A stretch of 64,000 bases of DNA from positions 1,592,501 through 1,656,500 of the forward strand of contig AP031352.1 in assembly GCA_037833965.1 (NCBI GenBank), given 5' to 3'. The notes under the pieces are model-generated. The model was given only the letters and a program-made list of their open reading frames with translations, was not told where the DNA came from and did not search any database. The DNA is from Marchantia polymorpha subsp. ruderalis (taxonomy: Eukaryota; Streptophyta; Marchantiopsida; Marchantiales; Marchantiaceae). The position numbers were made by a program, and so were the translations under genes. This document shows positions 33,901-50,605 of this stretch, piece by piece (position 1 is the stretch's first letter; the number at the start of each line of letters is the position of its first letter).

Positions 33901-36427
33901 TCTCAAGTTGTACTAGAGTTGAGTGTAGTACGTACTTCCAAGTTGTACTATGGTTATACTACTCACGCTCTATGTTTTACTTAAAAAAGTTTTCTTGTAA
34001 AACTATATAGTAAAGAGTGGGCGGCTCATTTCGGGAAGAACCAACTTTGACTTTTCACAAGTTGATGTCTTGAGGGTTTTCTTGTTTCTTGTAGGGGTTA
34101 TGTGAATTTCAAGATTTATTCTTATTTCTAGGTGACTTGACATTGAATGTTGCGGAATTTGACGGAGCCGACGGAAGTAGTTAGTAGGGGAGTGTACTCT
34201 TTTTTCCAAGACAACGTTCATTTGAGAAAAAAATGGTTTTAGGGACAGAAAATATTTTTTCAAAGCATTGTCAAAAAATTTTTATTGATTGTAGAGCAGA
34301 ATGTGAGATATATTTTACTTTTTATTTCAAGTTTAGATAGTAGATAGAAAGTTATGAGTGTTGAAAGTTAAGTGGATTTTCAAATGTAACGAAAGTTTGC
34401 TCTGGGACAAATCTGTAAAGTATAAATTGCTTCTTTTAATTTTAATTTATTGTTCAAAAATTTGTGTGAGTGTGTATCGGAAGATAAATTATTTGTGAAC
34501 TAAAATTTTATTGAAAGATCACGCTTAGAGAAAAAATTGTATTGTTTTGAAGTTCACTATATATAAAACCAAGAAAAATATCAAAAAATTTAGATATCTT
34601 TGCAATTTTCTTCATGCAAAGAGTATACAAGTTTTCAGCTTGTATTTCTATACAAGTTGTAAATTGAATGCTGCTGGCTGTTGAGCCATTCTACCCTTAG
34701 CGTGTAAATGCAATAAAATTGCTAACTCCTGCTAGGGATGAAAAACAAGATGAAGAAATCGATTAAAAACATTAAACTATGAGTGTAGTGATTTTAGTGT
34801 ATATACACCCAACACACACACCCACTCCGTGCTATTAATGATATACATCCAAGAAATACCACAGAGTGGGTGTGTGTTTGGTGTATATACACTAAAATCA
34901 ATATCACCTTAAAGTATCAAGATGATATCACTGTCTATGTGGCATGCCAATCCATATTAACTCTTCATGTCATTCCATACCACTGTTGAAAGCATTGTCC
35001 TTGGCTCCTTGTCCTTCAAACTATGCTTCAAGCTTCTTATGGACCCGAAGTCTTTTTATTTGCAGGCAAGAGCGTGAACTAAGTTTACAGTATTTGTTGG
35101 TTGAAAATCCATGACCGATCAGCACTCAACAATATAATTAAAGTCGTCAAGTTAGACATGCAAATATGCAGAAGGAATGGCAGGACCTTGTGGCATCTCT
35201 CAGGAGGAGGTTTCTTAACTCTTTGGCAACCTAAAGAACCTTCTTTAAGACGGAGTTTTATCCTGGAAGGACGTGGGCCTCTGACCACCAATCTATGATA
35301 ACTTGCCCATGATGGTGGGAGTGATGAGGTCCATCGATTCATATGATCAGTGGCTTATTCTGTTGTCAAAGTGATGGGATCTGAAAGTGCTTTTGAGACT
35401 CTTGCGTTTGAAATAGCAGTAAAAATCACGGTCAGGCCACATTCTGTCACTAAATATCGTTGAGACCTCGCTCACTAATAACTTTGTGAAGGATCCAAGT
35501 GCAAAACAGGAGAATGCACTTCTCTACAAGGCACAATGAGTACTTGACTGTCAATTTCCAACCTCGTGCTCTGAATACGACATCAAAGCATGCTGCACTT
35601 GGTGCTCATTTCACCGAACATTACAGTTTGAAGTTCACATCGTAACTGAAATTTGAACTCCATTGTCAGTAGTGATGTTCACAGCAGCTTTTGTTGCACT
35701 GAGGTCGAGTTTCATCACTGCAGAAGTACATGCTGAAGCTAGACCAGTGATGCTAAGATCGTAAAAGTGTGGCTGAAACGTAAGTGGTTCACTTGACCTT
35801 CCATAACGCTGGCATATGGGAAAGCCACAATCACGACAGCTACAAATGTTGGTCACTCGCGAGTGAGGTCTCCAGAAATCATCTCAGAGAGTCGTTCAAG
35901 TAGTTTTCAGCTGCCATCGATTTTCATGCAAATTCCTTATTTCATCTCGTATAGAGGTCATAAACATCTGCATTGACAGATTTTCAGAAGCGTGAGGGTC
36001 AAGTTGTCCAACATGTACATCATTTGGGGCGAAGCCATTACAATGAGAAATACACTTGGAGACAAGATTCACTACAAGAGAGGGAAGCACCGAACTATCT
36101 GAACCCTCAATTTTTGACTTGAAAAAATACTTTCTCTAGGGCAGAGAAACATGTTTTAAAAGATCGTAGATAAACCTTCTGGTGCGGCTCGTTTTGCAGA
36201 GGCTAGTTACACACTAGATGGTTCTACTTGGATACATCTACCATGATGTCTGCATGTAGAAGTATGAGCTGTGTAGGTGAACTTTGTGAGATCATTTCAG
36301 AAACAGAAGGAAGAATTATATCAGGATATAAGAACAAAAATCATCCAAGACCTTGACATAATAGTGTAGTAGGGTAAACTTAATGACATCAGCCGGCTGC
36401 GTTCTAGCACGAACTAAATTCGTTTGA
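33901..36427. other. Intergenic / 3' flank of the kinase gene
   Basis: AT-rich to about 34.75 kb, then a fold-back element (34788-34907, separate entry). Minus-strand ORFs at 35635-35856 and 35896-36090 read in a coding-like way (RDEIRNLHENRWQLKTT at the end of the second). They could not be joined in phase to the kinase exons, so they may be another unrecognised gene or 3' UTR. Confidence 0.35.
34788..34907. repeat. ~120-bp fold-back (MITE-like) element
   Basis: The left arm 34788-34831 starts GTGATTTTAGTGTATATACA and pairs with the right arm 34860-34907, which ends TGTATATACACTAAAATC plus AATATCAC. Only small indels and one or two mismatches separate the arms, around a ~28-nt AT-rich centre. 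This is the shape of a small non-autonomous inverted-repeat transposon or of a hairpin RNA precursor. Target duplications are not clear. Confidence 0.75.
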
Positions 36428-42857
<6,430 letters not shown>

Positions 42858-42911
42858 TTCCTCTTTGACAGTCGGATGCGTGTTATCGGAAGAGAAGGTA
42901 TCATAAATCAC

Positions 42912-45900
42912 TGACTCTTCCTCCTTCTGCCAGCTCTACGTAAACCCGTGCCTTGGGAGAACACACTAAAATCCAGTCGGTGTGCATAGGTTAATGTACA
43001 GACTCATTTACCGGGGAAGGAATTGCGTCCAAGGTTTTAGAATTACAACGACTGAACGCGCTGCGGCAGCAATCGGCCAGCCAGCGGACATTAGAAAACC
43101 GCCAATTTCGAATGACCTGCTCTTGATTGCTGCTACGATTCTCGGCTTTCCGTCCTGAAAGTATGAGACTCATGCGAGCTGCCTCGAGAATAAGGTGAAG
43201 AGCTCTTCATAGGTTTGTGAGGGTCGATTCTCATGAAATTCCAGTTCCAGACGGCGTTGCAACATCTGAGATCGAAACTGCATAGATTGAAACTTGAGTA
43301 TGAAAGTCAGATCCTGTCGTCCCCCACGAGGTGCAGAAAACCAACATCTCTTCGTCAACCGCTCGAGCCCTCGTCGACTCAAAGGATGGATAGGACATGT
43401 AATGCCCACCATGCTATCTTCCACAACCCTATTTCCTCTGGGTTTCGCGACGGTAGCACAGCTCGATACAGAGAAGTAGCACTCTTCTGTGCTGCTACAA
43501 AACTCACAACTTTTTGAAAGTGTATCATCTTGCCTCCGTCCGATTGGGTCCATCTCCCCACTCCTGACTCATGACCTCTCATAATTCACGGAGCTCGAAA
43601 TAGCGACTCCACTTCGGACACAAGTATGAAAGTTGATAATTTCAGTCTCCCTGTCCCCACGCTAAACTGTGTAGAGATGTAGTTTCTCAACTTTTCAATT
43701 GACGAGCCAAATATCGTCGATTTCGTAGTTTTATCTTCTCCACAAAGTGAGATTCCAACGGTTGCGGACATAACTTTCCCTTCCCTTCTGAAGCTTTATC
43801 TGGTCCAGCAAGATGAATGCGGAGGGTCTGAGCCAAGGACGATGGATTTTATCGAGAGAAATCGTCCTATACAGTTGTTGTGAGCGTCCAAGAGTGACTC
43901 ACGAAATTCTTGTTGTTGCTTGCTCAAAGCAGTGGAAGTAGTGTGATCCTCGTTGCTTTCATGGTTTAGCGCATATTTCACCGCGGAGACATCTAGCTCT
44001 TACAGCCATTCTATCTCCCTGATTGAAATCAACCAAGGGACTGCACCGACGTTCCACCAGCTTGAGTCTCGAACACAAGACCTCACTCCCCCCTGAAACC
44101 CTTGAGTTCCTTGATTAGTTCAGAGTCCTCGAGCGAAATTGTGGTTGCCCGCCCGGGCTGATATGGTGATCGTTGTATTGGGAGTCTAACTGTTATCTCA
44201 GCACTACAATAGTATGTGAGGCCATAATGAAGAGCACGATTCTACGGATGAATTTCTCACGATCAAGTTTCCTCGAGTTTTTTGGTCCATGCCTCGGATG
44301 ATGCCTTGCGAGATCACGTTTATAATGACTCATCCGCAATGGAAAGATTGAATCCAATTTTGGAGCTTGCGCATGTGGTTCCAAGAGGCATAAGGTGTCT
44401 GTTCATGAAAGCTGGAGATCAAGCCATGTCAGTCGTATAATCGTGACTTGCTATTTCATAGTTTTAATTAACACATATCTAAGAGTCTACACTCCTGGAA
44501 GTGTAAGTGAATTTCATATTTCATCCCGGATTCGTCTGGATATGTCAGCTCCTTCACATTGAAAACAGGAAGCTTCAAGGGCCTCCATGTTAGCAACGGG
44601 GAAGAGCCTCCAGGTTGCGGGTGTTGAAGATGAAAATTGAGATCAATGCAGCAGTGAGTTCTGTTTGGCAAGCTTCCGTGGGGTTCGCACTGCTGGGTAA
44701 GATCACAACCTGCAGGAATATGCGGGACACAGACTCAGCTGAGATTCTTCACCACTGAGCTTTTTTCAACGGTGGCAAAGGCACTCGCATGATGAGATGT
44801 GACCGTCATTGAAATTAGCAAGGCGAGAGCTGTTTCATGTCACCTAATTACACCTGGGGCAGCACAAAGTTGCATTCAGTTGAACTCTCACGCATCAAAG
44901 CTCCAAGCATCCAATATCCTGTAGATTCTGCTCGCGAAGCACACAGAGAGTCGCCACAACGTTTGGATCCTCGTGCTGGCCTATGCATGAACCTCTCTAT
45001 GCCTTGATAATTATTCATTTTAGTCGAATGTTTCGCGGGAATTCATGGAGCATGTTATGTTTCGCGTTGGCGTGTTTGAATATGGGTAAAACTTCACTGA
45101 CTCTTTCCAATAAGAAAATTACCATTGGAACCAATAGACAGTACTGTCTAACGTAATTTTCAAAAAAAACTTGAATTTGATTATCCATTGCTCTTACTTG
45201 AGCGGAACTCCAACCTGATTCCGCCTCCTGCTCGCCACAAACATGGTGTGGAACCGCACCACACACCCTGCCTTGACCCCACCTCGCTGTCCCATGATTT
45301 CCTTGCACTCGCTCGCCTTGTCATGTTTGCACTCTCCCACACCTAAAAACTCAAGGAAAAAATGGAAATGGTGGTTCGGTGACCTCAATTTATTAAAATT
45401 TGATATAGTATCACCATATAACCTTGTAAATTCTTATTGACTTATTTTCATCTTGTTGTTTCAATCATATTACATGACAAGAAATACATAAATCACTCTA
45501 CAAATTTTTCAACATCTCTGCTTGTTTAATTTTCACCATATACAAATTTGATTTATCTTGGAGATTCCAGTAATGATTACTCACTGTCCACAATTTATAA
45601 CTTTGTTCTACATTGACGAACTGAATTACGCTTACTAAGTACAATTTGATGTTTGAAATCAAAAACAAGTCGTCAAGAATGATACTATCTGACAAATGAT
45701 ACTCTAAATATTTAGCGAATTCGCTAAACGTGCAATAAGAATGTATCAATATGATTCGCTAAATACTATCCAAACTCGTGTAATGACACCTTCCAAGAGT
45801 GATGTAAAACTCTAAATCCAATGTACGTCACTATTGGAAGATTTAACTCTGTATCAATGATAGCATTGGAAACTAGTGCAGATATTATGAAACTTGCATA

Positions 45901-45945
45901 GATCGAACCACCATAGCATGTTTGTGTTGTTCAAAATTCGAGCAA
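42912..45945. other. Upstream region of the kinase gene and intergenic DNA
   Basis: 42.9-44.4 kb has higher GC than the surroundings and holds consecutive minus-strand ORFs (43170-43553, 43586-43771, 43796-43981) in different frames, compatible with a 5' leader or unrecognised upstream exons. A 67-codon minus ORF at 44468-44671 (KLPVFNVKELTYPDESGMKY) looks coding-like but is unassigned. 45.4-45.9 kb is AT-rich. Confidence 0.35.
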
Positions 45946-46757
45946 GGCAACAGTTTAGTGAATAAATCAGCAGGATTATTGTACATGTGAATATAATCAA
46001 GCATTATCTCCCTCTCTAAAATACTTTTTCTAAGAAAGTGATGTTTTGCCTAAATGTGCTCAGCTTTAGCATGAAACATTGAATTTCAAGCAAGTTTGAC
46101 TGCATCATGATTATCCCAGGATAGATGGATGTCAACCTCTATCAAAGTAGCAGCAGTCTTTAGGTCTTGATGAACTTAGCTATTAACACAGCCGATTGAA
46201 ACTTGAGCAGGAGTCAGAACGTTGAGCTCCTGAAGCAAACGTCGGATGTCGACAACCTCCTTGGCATCCTAGGAAAGAGCCTCATATTCTGCCTCAGTCG
46301 TATTGTGAGAGACAATGGATTGTTGCTTGCTTGTACATGCAATAGGTCCAGGATCGAGTTGGAATAGGTAGTCACAAATTGACTGCCGAATGTTTTTGCA
46401 ACTGAGATAATCTGTATCTATGAAACTTTGGAGCTGTGAAGGAGTGTCACGTTGGTACAAAATGTTGTAGTCCTTTGTAAAATTAAGATATTTAAATATG
46501 TGAATCAGAGCTAGCCAGTGCAATTTCTGAGTGGAATGCATGAATCGACTAACCACACTAACATATGAGAGATCGGATTGAGTTTGGCATAAGTATATAA
46601 GTTTACCGACTAGGTGACAGTATTGGAATGCATCAACTAAGGACGCATAATTGCCAACCTCGAGAACAGTAGCCACTAGTAGTGGAATGATTTCGGTCAT
46701 ATCATTAGAGATGTCTACATCAGACAGCAAGTCGATTGTGTAATTTTGTTGATGCAA
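45946..46757 (-). pseudogene. Copia reverse transcriptase/RNase H 3' end, decayed
   Basis: The minus strand encodes the end of a Ty1/copia polyprotein. YCHLVGKLIYLCQTQSDLSY, VVSRFMHSTQKLHWLALIHI and FKYLNFTKDYNILYQR belong to the RT connection. RNase H follows with CTSKQQSIVSHNTTEAEYEA, then, after stops, KEVVDIRRLLQELNVLTPAQ, DNHDAVKLA, a HFLRKSILEREI block and NNPADLFTKLLP. The part 46757-46269 is open; beyond it stops appear. It is adjacent to gag remnants at 46788-47400 with most of pol missing. Confidence 0.85.
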
Positions 46758-46787
46758 AATATATTATCATTGGCCGAGCAAATAAAG

Positions 46788-47400
46788 TCAATTCCAAGGT
46801 AACGGTTGACCTAGTCTAAATCTTTCATCATATACTTGACACCCAACTAAAATTTCAATGGTAACGAATGGATTGTGAAACAAAATTAAGCCGTGAACCA
46901 AATAATTGACGTAAAATGATATGAATAATGTCAACGTGAATAATAGTGTGGCCAATATTGGCCAGCTGACCAACCAAGGTGTCAACGATTTGGAGATGTT
47001 CCTCAACGGAGGAGCCTTCAGACTTTCGCAGGTTGTTGAGCTTGGTTGTCAAGATGAAACGAATTTGATTGTTGCTTGTAGCATAATGAAAGCGCAAATG
47101 AGTCCACAGCTCCGCTTCTATTCGTAAGCAGTATTGGAGTAGAGGATTTTGTTGCTAACTGAAGTTTGAAGAGTAGCAATAACTACGAAATGTCGGCGAC
47201 GCAAATCGTGAGTAGGCTCGTGCGGAAAACCAAGAAGTGGTGTGGGATTGAAAGTGATTTCGTTCCATGCATCTTTGGTACGTATTGTGGTCTTAACTCG
47301 CGTGAACCAATTGAGGTAGGTATCGCATCCGGTCAGCTTCTTGTCATCTAAAAAATGGAATATTCGCTCCATGGTGGAGGCAGTGATTAGCTCGTGAAAA
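46788..47400 (-). pseudogene. Copia gag fragment, decayed
   Basis: On the minus strand the frame 47400-47150 gives STMERIFHFLDDKKLTGCDT followed by YLNWFTRVKTTIRTKDAWNE, the start of a copia gag. After a frame break, 47097-46855 gives TTKLNNLRKSEGSSVEEHLQ and LVGQLANIGHTIIHVDIIHI, the typical UBN2 gag middle. Gag runs almost directly into RNase H of the preceding entry, so protease, integrase and most of RT were deleted. Stops and shifts make it inactive. Confidence 0.8.
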
Positions 47401-48312
47401 AAGTCAGAGTGGAAACACCACAATACCAGGCAGAGCTCTACTAAATTGTATGGATATACAATTGAAAGACATTTCCAAATGAGTGTAAGAATCAAAGTAG
47501 CTACTCCAAAAAATGCATGTCAGAGGTATCGTAAACACAAATTTAATATAATGTAGTTAGGATGATAAGAATGAATTGATATACAGAAGATGCCAAGGCG
47601 TTTAAGTAAGTGCATAGCTTGAATACATCAATGGTCCTAAAAACTAATCTAAGATTAGCTTCCAATTACCATCTAAAAAACTATGGTTAAGACAAACATA
47701 TTCATTCATCTAAAATTGGCTAGCCCTGGTTACCTTGGACTCATAAGGACTTCTAATATCTTCTTATCTAAGACTATGTCTCATACATCCGTCATAGGCG
47801 ATGTAGCATTCCGCCTTTCAGTTGCGTACTTGGATGGCACCAACAAGAAATTAATTTAAGAATTCATTCTTCTAGATAATTATAAAGTCAAGCAGATTAT
47901 AGAAATTGATGAAAAAACCATGCAATTAGAAAACAAAATCAATTCTCACAATGTTTAGAATTCATGGTCACATATATTATGAGTATCGAGTACAAATGTT
48001 AAGAACATTAGATTCTAATATGATGTAACTGTTCTGATTCAAAATTCATGATTTCATATCATTCAAATACTAGAATTCAAGAAACTATAAATTCATCCTA
48101 TGCAATTAATATGATAATTTGATTGCTACCGTTTCATTTATCTTATATTTAATAAGATGGATAATCAATTTTTAAAAAATTATTTCAAATGTAAAATTGT
48201 TAATGATCACAATTGTCACTGTAATTATATCTTTTCAAATTACACGTACTCCATTTTAATTATAGGCTATCACAACCCTAACAACACTAAGAATACTTTG
48301 CTTTTTTCTGCT

Positions 48313-48360
48313 GAAGATATACTTCATGTTCTACATTTGAAGTACATGAAGTATATCTTC
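48313..48360. repeat. Perfect 17-bp hairpin
   Basis: GAAGATATACTTCATGT at 48313-48329 pairs exactly with ACATGAAGTATATCTTC at 48344-48360 around a 14-nt loop. It lies in AT-rich intergenic DNA. Confidence 0.85.
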
Positions 48361-49891
48361 ATGTCGTACATTTAGATAACAATGACATATGTGTATTTAA
48401 TAACTTGAAGAAATGGTTAAACTTGCCAATACTAATAAAAACGTCTCCTTCATTAACAACATTATTTTTCTTTCACATGAAATTTTCAAACATCTATCAT
48501 AATTCTATCAAATATTCCAACATTGATGGTTTTATGATGACATCAACCAAATTCAAGAATGATAGGTTTGTAGATTAAGTATGAATTGTGAAACGAAGAA
48601 ATGTAAATCAGCAAAAAAACACAAGTGAATTTTCTAGTAAAGCAAGGTTATTCATAGGCAGTGCATCCACACATGATTTTGCTTGCATAAACCAGAATTT
48701 TAGATACAAAAGTAATCTCGCATTGTCATCATTACTTTTAGTGTCAGGTTGTTTAAACAAGAAAACTACTTGATGAAACTCTGCAAAACTAAAAATCTTT
48801 GCTGATTACCAACACGATTTAACTTTACCGATATAAAGCCATGATTTTCCAACCCACAATCATCCATGTTTCAATATGAATTTTTGTAATTGGATAGTTG
48901 GCAATTATAACATGGAGTAGTGATTGCTCATATTGGACCAAAGTAGTACTCTCGCGAGACTATTTTGGCCATGAGAATGAGTTGTTTCTAGAGAATCTAT
49001 GAATGATTGTCGTGACGAAATGCAATGTAGAATAGCCAATCTGCATAAAAAATAGTTATGCACATCTTGCATTTCCTTAATTGAACCTCAGATTTTGCTC
49101 TTTGTCTCCTTTCGTTTTTTTATCGTAATTCTAATTGTTGAGAGAACCTTGTCTGGAGACTTTGTTTTGAGAGTCTTTTTTATTTTAAAAAAAATATTTT
49201 TGTGGATGGTTTGTTGTTGTGTTTAGATTGTTTTGAACTCTCACTCCATGGAGTTTGTGGGGGATTTAAGATCTACTTTGGACGGAGGTCTTTTCGTGTG
49301 TTATTTATAGATAGTCCTTTGGTATCCAGTCCCTACAATGGTTTGTATCCAACCCAGATTTCTTATTGGAACATGGGTGATACCATTGTGTAAAATGACT
49401 CGTGTTAGGTACCAACAAGTGTTTTGCCTTTCACAACAACCCCATCAAATACTTTTTTAATTTTAACAAACAACTTTTTATGGTCAAAGCAATAGAAATA
49501 AGAGATTTATAATGATCCATGACATACAAAGTTACCAAAAGTATCTCATTGTTGAATCTCAAATGAGGATCTCACATTGAGTACCTCATGTGAGAAATTA
49601 TGGTGATAGAGAAGAGAGAATTCTCTGGAAAACACACTGCAAACTTCTCATTCCAATTCTATCTCCCCGTCTTTAGTACAATTAAGGGCTGTATGCAATG
49701 TAGTCTATCTCTACTGTCCGTTCATTGATTGTCACCTCCAACCTACTCTATAATATGGTTTCCTTCAAAAAATCTACCGTAAAGTTTTCTTTGCATAGAG
49801 CTCAGGTCCTACAGCCGTTACGAAAAGTTACGGAAAGTATTATTGATGAAAACTTGCAGAGAACTGCAAGGTGATGGATGATTACGGATGT

Positions 49892-50005
49892 TTTCGGTGG
49901 GTCCATACAACTTTGTATGGACGAGGCCAAAGTGGAAAACGAAGTGCAAAGGGTATCCAAAAGTAGACGGGAATGTTCGGTTACCTTTCCTGGAACCCAC
50001 CGAAA
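49892..50005. repeat. Nested inverted repeats
   Basis: GTCCATACAA at 49901-49910 pairs with TTGTATGGAC at 49913-49922. Overlapping this, TTTCGGTGGGTCC at 49892-49904 pairs with GGAACCCACCGAAA at 49992-50005 with one inserted base. The arrangement resembles the remains of a fold-back element. Confidence 0.65.
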
Positions 50006-50226
50006 GTTCTCAAAAATTGTAAATCCCTGTTGCTGGAACTTCCAAAAGGGGTACGGGATGTTTTGAAGCCCACTCAGAATTTGCTTCAAACCTAAATTTG
50101 GTCAATCACGGTTACATTCGGTAGAGCACAAGTATGCTAATAATCAACTGGGATGGGGGATAGATTATGACTCCAGTTGAACATTCCATAGCTCGCAGTT
50201 CTCAATGTAAGATGTCCTTTTCCAGA

Positions 50227-50562
50227 AATATTATGCACCGTGCCAAGTCAAAAGATCCAAACTGAACTCATCAGCTGGCGAAGGAGCATCCTCGTCGAAG
50301 ACATTGACTTCGTCTCTGCTTCGTGGCGGTTCATTTTTTTTGAGGACGAGGAAAGCTGTATCCAACTGCTGCTATCGGAGTTGCTCGAGATTCCTCTGCA
50401 AAAGAGGCAACAGCATTATTTGCAGTTGCAGTTTCACCGGCATTGAAGCTGCCATGTACAGTCTACCAACTTTTTCAAACACAAAATCCCAGTGAGAGCT
50501 GCAGACAGCACGACTGTCGATGATTTGGAGCGGGATTCGCAGGTAGAGATTTCCTCTGAACC
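50227..50562 (-). CDS. Possible exon(s) of an unrecognised gene
   Basis: The minus strand is locally coding-like. A frame from about 50562 reads SGGGSEEISTCESRSKSSTV then VLSAALTGILCLKKL, with a short hydrophobic stretch. A different frame near 50370-50230 ends in SRDEVNVFDEDAPSPADEFS, LDLLTWHGA and a stop. A TAG inside the palindrome at 50572-50605 closes the first frame upstream. I could not build a convincing splice model and know no homologue; this may be a pseudogene. Confidence 0.2.
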
Positions 50563-50571
50563 ACCACCACT

Positions 50572-50605
50572 TGGCACCTACTGCATTCGAATGCAGTAGG
50601 TGCCA
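50572..50605. repeat. Perfect 34-bp palindrome
   Basis: TGGCACCTACTGCATTC at 50572-50588 is followed directly by its exact reverse complement at 50589-50605. There is no spacer and no mismatch. It lies in GC-richer DNA beside the coding-like stretch at 50.2-50.56 kb. Confidence 0.95.

Larger units (their letters stand above)
47401..50220. other. AT-rich intergenic DNA with short hairpins
   Basis: No gene recognised. It contains a perfect hairpin at 48313-48360 and nested inverted repeats at 49892-50005 (separate entries). The ORFs at 49202-49393 and 49802-50089 lack motifs; the second merely overlaps the inverted repeats. Confidence 0.45.

Noticed and set aside
49802..50089. 95-codon minus ORF
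   Set aside because: Coincides with nested inverted repeats; the opposite strand is equally open and no motif is present.
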